Notes under the pieces: model-generated
Seen by the model: only the letters and a program-made list of their open reading frames with translations
What the model was told of the DNA's origin: nothing
The model's database searches: none
Assembly: GCF_036227325.1 (NCBI RefSeq)
Contig: NZ_CP109467.1
Span: 6,820,001 to 6,884,000, forward strand
DNA: 64,000 nucleotides
Reading direction: 5' to 3'
From: Streptomyces sp. NBC_01465
Lineage (GTDB): Bacteria > Actinomycetota > Actinomycetes > Streptomycetales > Streptomycetaceae
Position numbers and translations under genes: made by a program
Shown here: positions 31,713 to 40,677 of the stretch, in pieces
Layout of the letters: each line of letters opens with the position of its first letter
Numbering within the stretch: position 1 is the first letter of the stretch

Positions 31713-32459
31713 TCACATCCGGGACCTCAGCACGTCGACCTCGCAGCCCGGCGCGAACGGGTCGAAGCCGTTCTCGGCCAGCCAGCGAACCGCCTGCAGG
31801 CTTCGCAGCGACCACAACGCGCGGATCACGTCGAGGTCGACGTCGGTGCCGTAGCCGGCGATGACGTCGTCGAGGTGCTCCTCGTGCCCGAGCGTGAAGG
31901 TGGCGAGGTCGTACAGGGCGTCGCCCTGGCCCGCCTCCGACCAGTCGATGATGCCGGTGACCTCGTCGCCGTCGACGAAGACGTGCGCGATCTGCAGGTC
32001 GCCGTGTGTGAACGCCGGAGTCCACGGCCGGAGTGCGGCCTCGGCGACCCGGCGGTTGCGGGCGACCAGGTCGGCGGGCAGGAGGCCGTTCGTGACGAGC
32101 AGCTCGCACTCGGTGTCGAGTTCCGCCGTCAGCGCGGCGATACTCCGGCCGGCCCGGCCCAGCAGGGGCGGCACGGGCGCGTCGTGCAGCTTCCGGATGG
32201 CGGCGCCCGCCGCGGCCCACGCCGCCGGCGACCCGGTCGACGGCCCGCCGAGGCGCCCGAGCGTCGTCCCCGGGAGCGCGGCGAGCGCGAGCACGGGCGG
32301 TTTGCGCCACAGGACTTCCGGGGTCGGGACCGGCGCCAGGGCCATCGCCTCGACCTCGACGTCGATGTGCGACTGATCGGCGTCCACCTTCAGGAACACG
32401 TCGCCGACGCGTAACGTCGCGCGCTCGGAATGGGCGACGACGACCTCGACTTCATCCAT
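31713..32459 (-). CDS. Aminoglycoside phosphotransferase-family protein
   Basis: 248 residues of the APH/choline-kinase fold. The catalytic loop HGDLQIAHVF (Asp in HGD) and the metal-binding IIDWSEAGQGD segment are present; TPEVLWRKPPVLALAALPGT corresponds to the small lobe. The function may be small-molecule phosphorylation; antibiotic resistance is possible but not shown. It converges on the cupin gene and precedes an SDR gene on the same strand with a gap of 33 bp, which may place both in one transcript. Confidence 0.85.
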   Translation of the reverse strand: MDEVEVVVAHSERATLRVGDVFLKVDADQSHIDVEVEAMALAPVPTPEVLWRKPPVLALAALPGTTLGRLGGPSTGSPAAWAAAGAAIRKLHDAPVPPLLGRAGRSIAALTAELDTECELLVTNGLLPADLVARNRRVAEAALRPWTPAFTHGDLQIAHVFVDGDEVTGIIDWSEAGQGDALYDLATFTLGHEEHLDDVIAGYGTDVDLDVIRALWSLRSLQAVRWLAENGFDPFAPGCEVDVLRSRM

Positions 32460-32492
32460 GGGCGACCAGTATCCCGGGGGCGACCGCCGGCG

Positions 32493-33173
32493 TCACCGGG
32501 CCGGGGCGGCCAGGCTCTGCTTCACGTAGCGGGTCGTCTCGTCGGCGAGGATCTCGGGCAGGCCCGTCTCGATGCCGTCGAGGGCCTGCGCGGCGACCGC
32601 GGCGGGGTCGGTCTTCTGGTCGGCGGGTACGGTCGCGGCCATGTCGGTGTCCATGTACGCGACGTGCAGCGCGGAGACGGTGATGCCGCGGGGTGCCAGT
32701 TCCTCCCGTACGGCATTGGTCTGCGCCCAGGCGGCGGCCTTGGTGGCGGCGTACGAACCGAGGCCGGCGGGGTGCAGCCAGGACAGGACGGACAGGACGT
32801 TGAGCACGGTGCCGCCGCCGTTGCTCTCGATGACGGGGGCGAAGGCGCGAGTGGCGGCGAGCGGGCCGAAGTAGTTCGTCTCCATCTCCTGGCGGACGGC
32901 GTCGAGGTCGCCGGTGATCAACTGCGTGCCGGTGGAGATGCCCGCGTTGTTGACCAGCAGCGTCGCGTCGGAGGCGGTGCGGGCCGCGGCGCGGATCGAC
33001 TCCTCGTCCGTCACGTCCAGCTGCAGCGGGACGACGCCCGGCAGATCGATGGTCTCGGGGCGGCGGGCCGCCGCGTAGACCTTGGCGCCGCGCTCGACGA
33101 GCTGGGCGGCCAGGTGCCGGCCGAGGCCGCGGTTGGCGCCGGTGACGACTGCGACGGAGTTCTTCAGTTCCAT
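32493..33173 (-). CDS. Short-chain dehydrogenase/reductase
   Basis: 226 residues; an NAD(P)-dependent oxidoreductase. Gly-rich cofactor motif TGANRGLG near residue 14, NNAGI near 78 and catalytic YAATKAA (Tyr-x3-Lys) near 145 are present. ATG 33173 matches the family start (ELKNSVAVVTGANRG); the frame continues upstream across the control region but not as protein. Divergent from a TetR regulator with an 18-bp inverted repeat between them. Substrate unknown. Confidence 0.92.
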   Translation of the reverse strand: MELKNSVAVVTGANRGLGRHLAAQLVERGAKVYAAARRPETIDLPGVVPLQLDVTDEESIRAAARTASDATLLVNNAGISTGTQLITGDLDAVRQEMETNYFGPLAATRAFAPVIESNGGGTVLNVLSVLSWLHPAGLGSYAATKAAAWAQTNAVREELAPRGITVSALHVAYMDTDMAATVPADQKTDPAAVAAQALDGIETGLPEILADETTRYVKQSLAAPAR

Positions 33174-33198
33174 GTCTGCTCCAGGGCTTCTCTTGTTA

Positions 33199-33249
33199 GA
33201 TGTCGACCGTAATCTAAACTCTACCCTAGAATAGATTCCGATCGACATC
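33199..33249. promoter_or_regulatory. Long inverted repeat between SDR and TetR genes (operator)
   Basis: Two 18-bp arms, GATGTCGACCGTAATCTA (33199-33216) and the inverse of GATGTCGATCGGAATCTA (33232-33249), match at 16 of 18 positions with a 15-bp spacer. The outer 8 bp and inner 6 bp are perfect. It lies between the divergent start codons and is the natural binding site for the TetR-family repressor, which would control both genes. Confidence 0.75.
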
Positions 33250-33265
33250 CAATGGGAGGTGGCTC

Positions 33266-33838
33266 ATGGGCCGCGTATCGCAGGCACAGGCGGAGGAGAA
33301 CCGCCGACGGGTCGTGGAGACCGCCTCCCGGCTGTTCAGGGAACAGGGCACGCACGTGAGCGTCGCCGACCTCATGAAGGCGTCGAGCCTGACGCACGGC
33401 GGCTTCTACAAGCAGTTCGCCTCGAAGGAGGCGCTCGTGGGCGAAGCCACGGCCCACGCCTTCGGCGAGCTCGCCCGACGCCACGAGTTCGGGATCGAGC
33501 GCGACGCGGAGCAGCACGAAGCCGCCCAGCGGGACCTGATCGACACCTACCTGTCCGTTCAGCACCGCGACAGCGCGGCCGACGGATGCCCGGCCGCCGG
33601 ACTCGCGGTCGACATGGCGCGCGAGCCGGGCGACCGCGAGGCGCGCCGGGTCTACACCGAGGGCGTGCGCGACTTCGCCGGCTGGCTCGCGACCGAGGAC
33701 GAGGACGGCATCACCCGGCTGTGCACCATGCTCGGCGCACTCGTCCTGGCCCGGGCGACCGAGGGCTCACCGCTCTCGGAGGAGATCCTGGCCACGGCTC
33801 ACGCGGCGCTGACGGAGCGACGTGTCGCGGAGAGGTAG
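33266..33838 (+). CDS. TetR-family transcriptional regulator
   Basis: 190 residues. The N-terminal HTH reads RRRVVETASRLFREQGTHVS, then LMKASSLTHGGFYKQFASKE, typical of TetR/AcrR. ATG 33266 has GGGAGG close upstream. The C-terminal ligand domain is of the type near HGGFYKQF regulators that sense hydrophobic compounds. It is divergent from the SDR gene, the probable target. The 3' end overlaps a convergent methyltransferase gene by 40 bp. Confidence 0.92.
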   Translation: MGRVSQAQAEENRRRVVETASRLFREQGTHVSVADLMKASSLTHGGFYKQFASKEALVGEATAHAFGELARRHEFGIERDAEQHEAAQRDLIDTYLSVQHRDSAADGCPAAGLAVDMAREPGDREARRVYTEGVRDFAGWLATEDEDGITRLCTMLGALVLARATEGSPLSEEILATAHAALTERRVAER

Positions 33839-34482
33839 ATCCGCCGGGTACGGATCTCGTCGGCGTAGGCCTCGCGGACGGTGAGGTCGTCGACGCGGAA
33901 CGAGGCCGCCTCGACGGCGATTCGCAGCTCCTTGGCCATGAACTCGGCCCAGTAGACCCGAAGTTCCCCGCCCATCGGATCGCCGACGACGCCGTCACTC
34001 GCACCTTCTTTGGTGACGACCAGAAGCTGCCCACCGGGCCGGATCGCGGCGGCCCACGAGGTGAGCGTGCCGGGCAGCTGACGCTTGGGCTGGTCGTGGA
34101 GCGAGTAGTACGAAACGAGCCCGTCGAGCAGACCCTCCGCGGCTTCGATCGCCCGCTGATCCCCCACCTCGAACCGACACCCGGGCTTCTCGCGCCGCGC
34201 CAACTCGACGCAGCGAGGCGAGAGATCAATGCCGAGCACATCGAGCCCGCGCTCACCGAGCATCGCCGTCACATGCCCACAGGGCCCGCACCCGGCGTCA
34301 CAGACCCTGCCGCCCTCACCGACCCTCCTGGCGAACTCGGCCAGGACCGCCTGGTCGAACGGCTTGGTGTCCCACTCGTGCCGGAAGAGTTCCAGGTAGC
34401 GATCGGCGCGGGCGTCCCAGCTGCGGACGACGTCAGGCACGCTGCCGGGCTCCGGCGACGGTGGTCTGCCTGTCGTGGTCAT
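33799..34482 (-). CDS. Class I SAM-dependent methyltransferase
   Basis: 227 residues. The SAM motif CDAGCGPCGHVTAMLGERG and LGIDLSPRCVELAR (acidic loop) are near residues 65-95, followed by FEVGDQRAIEA and VSYYSLHDQP. ATG 34482 gives the family N-terminus (SWDARADRYLELFRHEWDTK); the longer frame upstream is not needed. Substrate unknown. It overlaps the TetR gene's 3' end by 40 bp on the opposite strand. Confidence 0.9.
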   Translation of the reverse strand: MTTTGRPPSPEPGSVPDVVRSWDARADRYLELFRHEWDTKPFDQAVLAEFARRVGEGGRVCDAGCGPCGHVTAMLGERGLDVLGIDLSPRCVELARREKPGCRFEVGDQRAIEAAEGLLDGLVSYYSLHDQPKRQLPGTLTSWAAAIRPGGQLLVVTKEGASDGVVGDPMGGELRVYWAEFMAKELRIAVEAASFRVDDLTVREAYADEIRTRRIYLSATRRSVSAA

Positions 34483-34634
34483 GGCGCCAAGGGTAGAGGC
34501 AATCGAGAGGCCGTTCCGGGGGCTAACCCCCTGGGAGCTGGGCGGGTAGCTGGATCGTCCCCGGCAGTCGTATACGGAAATGCTGGTTCCTGCGCCAACC
34601 GCCGATCTTCCAGCGATTCCACAGGAGTTGACTC

Positions 34635-35798
34635 GTGCACGAGCAAGCAAGGCAGACGCTGCGTTCATCCCGGCAGCAGCGGAGCGGGCGCCGCGGAGCC
34701 GTGACGGCCGCGGCCGTGCTGGCCGTCGGCGTCATGACGGCAACCGCCGTGGCGCCCTCCGCGGCCTCGGCGCGCCCTCGCCCGGACACCGTCCAGCAGG
34801 GCCTGGACGCGCTGGTGCGCACAGACGGATTTCCCGCCGCGCTGGCGAGCGTCGAGGACCGTGACGGCCGCACCCGCACCTACACCGCAGGGGTGGGCGA
34901 TCTGGCCACCGGCGCGAAGGTGCCCGCGGACGGCCGGGTGCGGGCAGGCAGCAACACGAAGTCGTTCACCGCGGTGGTGATGCTGCAACTGGTGGGAGAG
35001 GGCAGGATCCGCCTCGATGCCCCGGTCGACAGGTACCTCCCGGGCCTGGTCCGCGGGAAGGGGAACGACGGCCGCCGCATCACCGTCCGCCAACTCCTCC
35101 AGCACACCAGCGGACTCCCCAACTACACGGAGTACGGCCTGCAGCTCCGGCATTACGAGCCCCGCGAGCTCGTCGACATCGCCCTGGCGCACCAGGCCCG
35201 CTTCGAGCCGGGGAAGAAGTGGGAGTACAGCAACACGAATTACGTGCTGGCCGGCCTGATCATCCAGAAGGTCACAGGGCGTTCCCTGGCCGAGGAACTG
35301 GACCGGCGCATCATCGAACCCGTAGGCCTGCACGACACCTACTTCCCCGCCCCGGGGGACGCGACCGTCCGGGGACCCCATCCCCACGGCTACGACAGGG
35401 AGTCGGCGGACGCGCCCCTGAGCGATGTCACGGAAATGGACCCGTCCTGGGCCTGGGCAGCGGGCCAGCTGATCACCACCGACTCCGACCTCAACCGGTT
35501 CTTCACCGCGCTCCTGTCGGGCCGCCTCCTCCCGAAAGCCCAACTGGCCCAGATGCGCACCACGGTTCCCGCCGACTACTTCGGCGCGGGAGCCCGCTAC
35601 GGACTGGGGCTCGTGAGCATCCCGCTGTCGTGCGGCGGCGTCTACTGGGGCCACGGCGGCAGCTTCCCGGGATACGAGACCCGCGGCGGGGTCACGGCGG
35701 ACGGCCGCGCGGTCAACGTCGCGGTGACCATGCAGCCGACCGACCCGGATGCCATGAAGCATGTCGGGAAGGTCGTGGACACGGCCCTGTGCCGCTGA
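34635..35798 (+). CDS. Secreted beta-lactamase-fold serine hydrolase (R61-type carboxypeptidase-like)
   Basis: 387 residues. A signal peptide (basic start, then AVTAAAVLAVGVMTATAVAP, cleavage near SAASA) precedes a serine hydrolase with S-x-x-K (SNTKS), Y-x-N (YSNTN) and HGG near the C-terminus (WGHGGSFPGY), as in Streptomyces D-alanyl-D-alanine carboxypeptidase R61. It may trim cell-wall peptides or hydrolyse esters. GTG start at 34635. Its stop is 14 bp from the convergent RIO-type gene. Confidence 0.9.
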   Translation: MHEQARQTLRSSRQQRSGRRGAVTAAAVLAVGVMTATAVAPSAASARPRPDTVQQGLDALVRTDGFPAALASVEDRDGRTRTYTAGVGDLATGAKVPADGRVRAGSNTKSFTAVVMLQLVGEGRIRLDAPVDRYLPGLVRGKGNDGRRITVRQLLQHTSGLPNYTEYGLQLRHYEPRELVDIALAHQARFEPGKKWEYSNTNYVLAGLIIQKVTGRSLAEELDRRIIEPVGLHDTYFPAPGDATVRGPHPHGYDRESADAPLSDVTEMDPSWAWAAGQLITTDSDLNRFFTALLSGRLLPKAQLAQMRTTVPADYFGAGARYGLGLVSIPLSCGGVYWGHGGSFPGYETRGGVTADGRAVNVAVTMQPTDPDAMKHVGKVVDTALCR

Positions 35799-35811
35799 CT
35801 GCAGCGACGCT

Positions 35812-36720
35812 TCAGAAGGCGTGTGCCATCAGCTCCCCGAACAGCGCGTGCTCGTCGACGTCGAGGCCCCGCGAGCGGAACCAGCCGCAGATGTTGGCGC
35901 AGTCGCGCTGGAGGAAGGTCATCCCGTTGAGATTGCCGACCAGGTCGACGATCTGGGGCAGGTCGATGATGACCAGCCGCTCGCCCGCCGCCAGGATGTT
36001 GTACGCCGAGAGGTCGCCGTGCACGACACCGTTCTGCACCATCGTCGCGAGCGCATCGGTGAGCTGCTCGAAGTACGACGCCAGCAACTCGGGCGAGGGG
36101 CGGGTCTGGGCGAGGCGGGGTGCGGTCTGGACGGTTCCGTCCTCGCCGACGACGGTGATCCACTCCATCAGGATCTCGGTGCCGTCGATCTGGACCGGGT
36201 AGGGAACCGGCAGCCCGAGGTTCCAGAACCGCACCAGCGCAGCCCACTCGGACACCGCCCACTCGCCGGCCGCGACCTGTCGGCCGAAGGTGCTCTTGCG
36301 CTTGACGGCCCGCTCGTCACGTGAGCGCTTCATCGAGCGGCCCTCGGTGTAGGACGCGGCGCGGTGGAAGGACCGGTGCTCGGAAGAGCGGTACCGCTTG
36401 GCCGCCATGACCACGCCGGCTGTGAGGTCCAGCGGGTCGGCGCGCTCGACGAGATGGACGTCGGCCTCTTTGCCTGTCTTGAGGACGCCGAGTTCGGTGT
36501 CGATCGCGCCCTGCGAGGTCACCACCCAGTCCGGGAGCGGCTCGGGGCCTCGGCTGAGGGGTTCGACGCTGAGCCAGGTCGACCAGCGCTGGCCGTCCTC
36601 GAGGTCGTCGTAGGAATGGAAGTCGAAGACGAAGCGGTCGTCGACGTCGCCCAGGTTGTCCGACGGCGGGACGTGGCGGTCAGGAATTACCGGGTACTGC
36701 GAGAGATTGTCGTGAGACAT
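35812..36720 (-). CDS. RIO-type serine kinase
   Basis: 302 residues. The features of the RIO family are visible: TGKEADVHLVERADP as the phosphate loop, KRYRSSEHRSFHRAASYTEG, catalytic HGDLSAYNIL, and IIDLPQIVDL as the metal-binding end (DLPQ in place of DFG). RIO kinases act on ribosome biogenesis in archaea and eukaryotes; bacterial roles are unknown. ATG 36720 has only a weak distant GGAG, and an upstream ORF with a strong ribosome-binding site overlaps it, suggesting coupled translation. Confidence 0.9.
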   Translation of the reverse strand: MSHDNLSQYPVIPDRHVPPSDNLGDVDDRFVFDFHSYDDLEDGQRWSTWLSVEPLSRGPEPLPDWVVTSQGAIDTELGVLKTGKEADVHLVERADPLDLTAGVVMAAKRYRSSEHRSFHRAASYTEGRSMKRSRDERAVKRKSTFGRQVAAGEWAVSEWAALVRFWNLGLPVPYPVQIDGTEILMEWITVVGEDGTVQTAPRLAQTRPSPELLASYFEQLTDALATMVQNGVVHGDLSAYNILAAGERLVIIDLPQIVDLVGNLNGMTFLQRDCANICGWFRSRGLDVDEHALFGELMAHAF

Positions 36721-36787
36721 CGCTGGAGGTGCTCCATGAGGTGAGAGAAAGCTGGTCTGCGGGCAGGCCGAGGACAGTCGTAGTCAC
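36680..36787 (-). CDS. Upstream ORF overlapping the RIO kinase start
   Basis: A 35-codon ORF with GTG at 36787 preceded by AGGAGG at ideal spacing, reading VTTTVLGLPADQLSLTSWST at its start. It overlaps the RIO start by 41 bp in another frame. The ribosome-binding site is far better than that of the RIO gene, so this frame is probably translated and may regulate or couple RIO expression, or be a small protein of its own. I recognise no family. Confidence 0.5.
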   Translation of the reverse strand: MTTTVLGLPADQLSLTSWSTSSDVSRQSLAVPGNS

Positions 36788-37172
36788 GGTCGTGCCTCCT
36801 CTCGTGGAGCACCGGGCGTCTCCCGATGTCCCGCCCATGGTGAGGGGCGGACACGGGGAGCGGCAACCGAATAAATCCGGCCCGCGCCGAGCGGCCCCAG
36901 CGGGGCCGTAGGTTCCCTCGCGGAGGCGGTCTTGCTCAGGACCGAGCCGGAGATGTCGCACCCGTCGCGTACGGCGCCGAACTCGGCCTCGTCGCAGGTC
37001 GAGAGGTACGCGGTGACGGCCAGCCGGGTCGAATGGTGGATCGTCGCGTCGAGGGCGGGCCTTCCCGGGCCCCGGGGGTGGCAACCTTCCGCGCCACGGC
37101 GGCGACTGCTCTGCAGCCCGCCCCTCCTCCGGGCGCGGGTGCCCCCACCCCCGTATGAGATGGATGGCACGC

Positions 37173-39245
37173 ATGAGTGACAACCGGAACAAGGCACGGC
37201 ACCGCAGACGTCGCACAGCTCTGCTGGCCGGTGTGCCGCTCGCGGTGGCGGCCGCGGGAGCACTGGCCTACGGCACGGCTTTCGGGGCGTTCGGCGACGA
37301 CGCGCAGCCCAAGGCCTCGGCGGCCGAAGCCACGGCCCCGGCCTGGGCGACCGACGCGGCCGACGGCTTCGCATCCGTCAACGCCCTTGGCCAGAACGGG
37401 ACGTACGGCGGCCGTGGCGGCCAGATCGTCACCGTGAAGACCCTGGCCGACCTGGAGAAGTACGCGACCGCCTCCGACCCCTATGTCATCGTCGTCGCCG
37501 CGGCGATCACCATGGACCCGGTGGGCAAGGAGATCAAGGTCGCCTCCGACAAGACGATCGTGGGCTCCGGCACCTCCGGCCACATCGTCGGCGGCGGCTT
37601 CTTCCTCGGTGCGGGCGTGCACAACGTGATCTTCCGCAACCTGACGATCCGGGACGCCTACCAGGGCGTCTGGAACGACAAGGAGCACGACTACGACGGC
37701 ATCCAGATGGACGGCGCGCACCACGTCTGGATCGACCACAACGACATCCGGCACATGGCCGACGGTCTGATCGACAGCCGCAAGGACACCACCTATCTGA
37801 CGGTGTCGTACAACAGGCTGAGCAACGACAACAAGGCCTTCGGGATCGGCTGGACCGACAACACCACCGCCGACATCACGATCCACCACAACTGGATCCA
37901 CGAAACCGAGCAGCGCAACCCGTCCACGGACAACGTCGCGCACGCGCACCTGTACAACAACTACCTGCAGGACGACCCGGGCACCACGATCACGTCCTCG
38001 TACGGCAACTACGCGCGCGGCAACACCAACATGGTCCTGGAGAACAGCTACTTCCAGGGCATGAACAACCCCGTCGTCCGCGACGCGACCGCCACCCTGG
38101 TCCAGCGCGGCAGCGTCTTCTCCGGGACGAGCGGCAAGAACGAGAGCGGGGGTACGGGCGCGGCCTGGGATCCGAAGACGTACTACAGCTACACGCTCGA
38201 CAGGGCGGCTGATGTGCCGGCGCTCGTCAAGTCCGGTGCGGGACCGCGGAGTTCGATCGGTACGACGGCGGCGGCGACCGCAGCGGCGGCGACCACCCTG
38301 ACCGTCGCGCAGGACGGCTCGGGCCAGTACAAGACCGTGCAGGCGGCCGTCGACGCGGTCCCTGCGAACAACGCCTCCCGGGTCGTCATCTCCGTGAAGC
38401 CGGGCACGTACCGCGAGATCGTCAAGGTGCCCGCCGCCAAGCCGCACGTCACCATCCAGGGCTCGGGCGCCAGCCGCAAGGACACGGTGATCGTCTACAA
38501 CAACGCAGCGGGGACGACGAAGCCGGACGGTTCGGGTACGTACGGAACTCCGGGCAGTGCCACCCTGTCCGTCGCATCCGACGACTCCCAGCTCCGCAAC
38601 CTGACCGTCACCAACGACTTCGACGAGGCCGCGCACCAGGACATCTCCAACCAGGCGGTGGCGCTGCTGACGTCCGCCGACAAGATCGTCCTCGACGGGG
38701 TCATAGTCAACGGCGACCAGGACACCCTGGAGCTGGAAACGGCGTCCGCGGCCACGCAGGGCCGCGTCTACATCGCCAACTCCTACATCACGGGCAACGT
38801 CGACTTCATCTTCGGCCGGGCGACCGCCGTGGTCGACAAGTCCGTCATCACCCTCAAGAAGCGCTGGAACGGCACCTCGGCCGGTTACGTCACCGCACCG
38901 AGCACGCCCGCCAACCGCAAGGGCATCCTCATCAACAGGTCCGCGATCAACGGCGACGTGTCAGCGGCCTCCTTCCACCTCGGCCGTAACTGGCACCCGA
39001 GCGGGGACACGACGGTGGACCCGCAGACCACGGTCCGTAACAGCACCCTGAGCGCAGCGATCAAGTCCACCCCGTGGTCGGACATGGGCGGCTTCTCCTG
39101 GAAGGACGACCGATTCGCCGAGTACCAGAACACCGGCGCCGGCGCGGGCACGGCGAGCACGGACCGCCCCCAGCTGACGGACGCCCAGGCCGCGGCCCAG
39201 ACGACTGCGGCCTGGTTGGGCGACTGGACTCCGACAGCGGGCTGA
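37173..39245 (+). CDS. Secreted pectate lyase-pectinesterase fusion (PL1 + CE8)
   Basis: About 690 residues. An Arg-rich signal peptide (RHRRRRTALLAGVPLAVAAA) is followed by a PL1 pectate lyase domain (about 55-375) with VWNDKEHDYDGIQMDG, HHVWIDHNDI and HMADGLIDSRKD, which carry calcium and substrate residues. A short Ala/Thr linker leads into a CE8 pectinesterase domain (about 385-690) with GDQDTLELE, GNVDFIFG (catalytic Asp) and LGRNW where LGRPW is usual. The fusion de-esterifies and cleaves pectin outside the cell. ATG 37173 is one of three close ATGs (37155, 37164); the ribosome-binding site is weak. Confidence 0.92.
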   Translation: MSDNRNKARHRRRRTALLAGVPLAVAAAGALAYGTAFGAFGDDAQPKASAAEATAPAWATDAADGFASVNALGQNGTYGGRGGQIVTVKTLADLEKYATASDPYVIVVAAAITMDPVGKEIKVASDKTIVGSGTSGHIVGGGFFLGAGVHNVIFRNLTIRDAYQGVWNDKEHDYDGIQMDGAHHVWIDHNDIRHMADGLIDSRKDTTYLTVSYNRLSNDNKAFGIGWTDNTTADITIHHNWIHETEQRNPSTDNVAHAHLYNNYLQDDPGTTITSSYGNYARGNTNMVLENSYFQGMNNPVVRDATATLVQRGSVFSGTSGKNESGGTGAAWDPKTYYSYTLDRAADVPALVKSGAGPRSSIGTTAAATAAAATTLTVAQDGSGQYKTVQAAVDAVPANNASRVVISVKPGTYREIVKVPAAKPHVTIQGSGASRKDTVIVYNNAAGTTKPDGSGTYGTPGSATLSVASDDSQLRNLTVTNDFDEAAHQDISNQAVALLTSADKIVLDGVIVNGDQDTLELETASAATQGRVYIANSYITGNVDFIFGRATAVVDKSVITLKKRWNGTSAGYVTAPSTPANRKGILINRSAINGDVSAASFHLGRNWHPSGDTTVDPQTTVRNSTLSAAIKSTPWSDMGGFSWKDDRFAEYQNTGAGAGTASTDRPQLTDAQAAAQTTAAWLGDWTPTAG

Positions 39246-39248
39246 CGG

Positions 39249-39445
39249 GGGGCGGTCGGGGGGGCGAGGTTGTAGGACAGCTCGTGGACGTGCCCGTCGG
39301 GTGCGCGGTAGATGATGCGCGCCGTGGGCGGCTCACTCTCGAAGAAGGTCGTGTACGCCAGGGGCGTGTGGCCGGCGCCGGGGCCGCCGCCCCGGCCGGT
39401 GAGGTCGTTGTCCGCCCACAACCTGTCGATCGTGTATCCGGCGTG
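39249..39445 (-). pseudogene. Degraded remnant of a lectin/tectonin-like repeat gene
   Basis: Without a start or a complete fold, the frame reads YTIDRLWADNDLTGRGGGPG, then TPLAYTTFFESEPPTARIIY and RAPDGHVHELSY. This looks like one or two units of sugar-binding repeat proteins of the form DLT..G.P ... RI-YR..DGHVHELS known from actinobacteria. No start, signal or ribosome-binding site exists, and the flanks do not continue it, so it is a remnant. Confidence 0.5.
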
Positions 39446-39489
39446 GCAGCGTGGTGTCGATGGCGTCGCCGGGCAGTGAGGGGATCACC

Positions 39490-40677
39490 ATGTTGGCTGT
39501 GCGCGTTGCGCGGATCTTCGACGGGCGTGATCTTGCACGGGGGGCGGGGGTCGTCTTCGTGGACGGCGGCCGGATCGTGGGCGTCGAGTCGCCCGGCTGT
39601 GACATCCCCTCCGACTGCGAGCTCGTCGACCGCCCCCGCGGCACACTGCTGCCCGGCCTCATCGACGCCCACGTCCACCTCGTCGGCGACTCGGGACCGG
39701 GTGCACTCGAGCGGCTGGCGGAGGCGGCCCCCGACGACATGGCCCGCACGATCGAACGGTCCCTGCGCATCCACCTCTCGACCGGCGTCACCACCGTGCG
39801 CGACCTCGGCGACAAGGCGTGGGCCGTCGTCGACCGGCGCGCCCGTCCCACCGCCGGACTGCCGACGGTCGTGGCGTCCGGCCCGCCTGTCACGAGCCGC
39901 GGTGGTCACTGCTGGTACATGGGCGGCGAGGCGTCCGGCGCCGACGGGCTGCGGGCGGCGGTACGGGAGCGGGCCGAGCACGGCGTGGACCTGGTGAAGG
40001 TCATGGCGAGCGGCGGCATGACAACCCCCGGATCCGCCGTGGACCAGGCCCAGTTCACCGCCGCAGAGCTCGCGGTGGTGGTCGCGGAGGCGCACGAGTT
40101 CGGGCTGCCCGTCACGGTGCACGCGCATGCGCTGGTGGCGATCCGCGACGCGATCGCGGCCGGCGCCGACGGGATCGAGCACTGCACCTTCCTCACGGAG
40201 GACAGCGTGCACGTGCCCGAAGATGCCCTCCCCGCACTGGCGTCGAGGGGCATCGTGGTCTGCCCGACGCTGGGCAAGGCCCCGGGCGTCGTACCGCCGC
40301 CGCAACTGCTGGAGCGCTTCCTCAAGGCGGGACTGGGTGAGGAGGCGCGGCGGGAGCTCGTGGTCGGTGCGTACCGGGAGGGAGTGGCCATCGCCTCCGG
40401 TACGGACGGAGGCATCAACCCCGGCAAACCGCACGGCATCCTGCCCGCCGCGATCGCGGAGCTGGTGTACGGCGGGATGCCGGAGGCCGACGCGCTGGCG
40501 ACCGCGACGTCGGTCGCCGCGGCGGCCTGCGGGCTGAGCGAGTCCAAGGGGCAGGTCAGGCTGGGCTACGACGCCGACCTGATCGTCGTGGACGGGGACC
40601 CGCTCCTCGACATCGGCGCACTGTGGAGTCTCAACACCACTGTGCTGGCAGGGGAGTTGGTCCAGCCCGCGCCCTAG
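39490..40677 (+). CDS. Metal-dependent amidohydrolase (imidazolonepropionase/prolidase-like)
   Basis: 395 residues. Metal ligands are visible: DAHVHL near residue 60 (HxH), K in VDLVKVMASGG, H in PVTVHAH, H in GIEHCTFL, and D in SGTDGGI. This is the amidohydrolase fold (imidazolonepropionase, aryldialkylphosphatase or prolidase-type). ATG 39490 follows GAGGGG. Its stop codon TAG is part of the left arm of the MITE-like element, so the last codons may have been altered by the insertion. Substrate unknown. Confidence 0.9.
   Translation: MLAVRVARIFDGRDLARGAGVVFVDGGRIVGVESPGCDIPSDCELVDRPRGTLLPGLIDAHVHLVGDSGPGALERLAEAAPDDMARTIERSLRIHLSTGVTTVRDLGDKAWAVVDRRARPTAGLPTVVASGPPVTSRGGHCWYMGGEASGADGLRAAVRERAEHGVDLVKVMASGGMTTPGSAVDQAQFTAAELAVVVAEAHEFGLPVTVHAHALVAIRDAIAAGADGIEHCTFLTEDSVHVPEDALPALASRGIVVCPTLGKAPGVVPPPQLLERFLKAGLGEEARRELVVGAYREGVAIASGTDGGINPGKPHGILPAAIAELVYGGMPEADALATATSVAAAACGLSESKGQVRLGYDADLIVVDGDPLLDIGALWSLNTTVLAGELVQPAP

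Noticed and set aside
33199..33249. The inverted repeat as a terminator
   Set aside because: It lies between divergent start codons, not after a gene.
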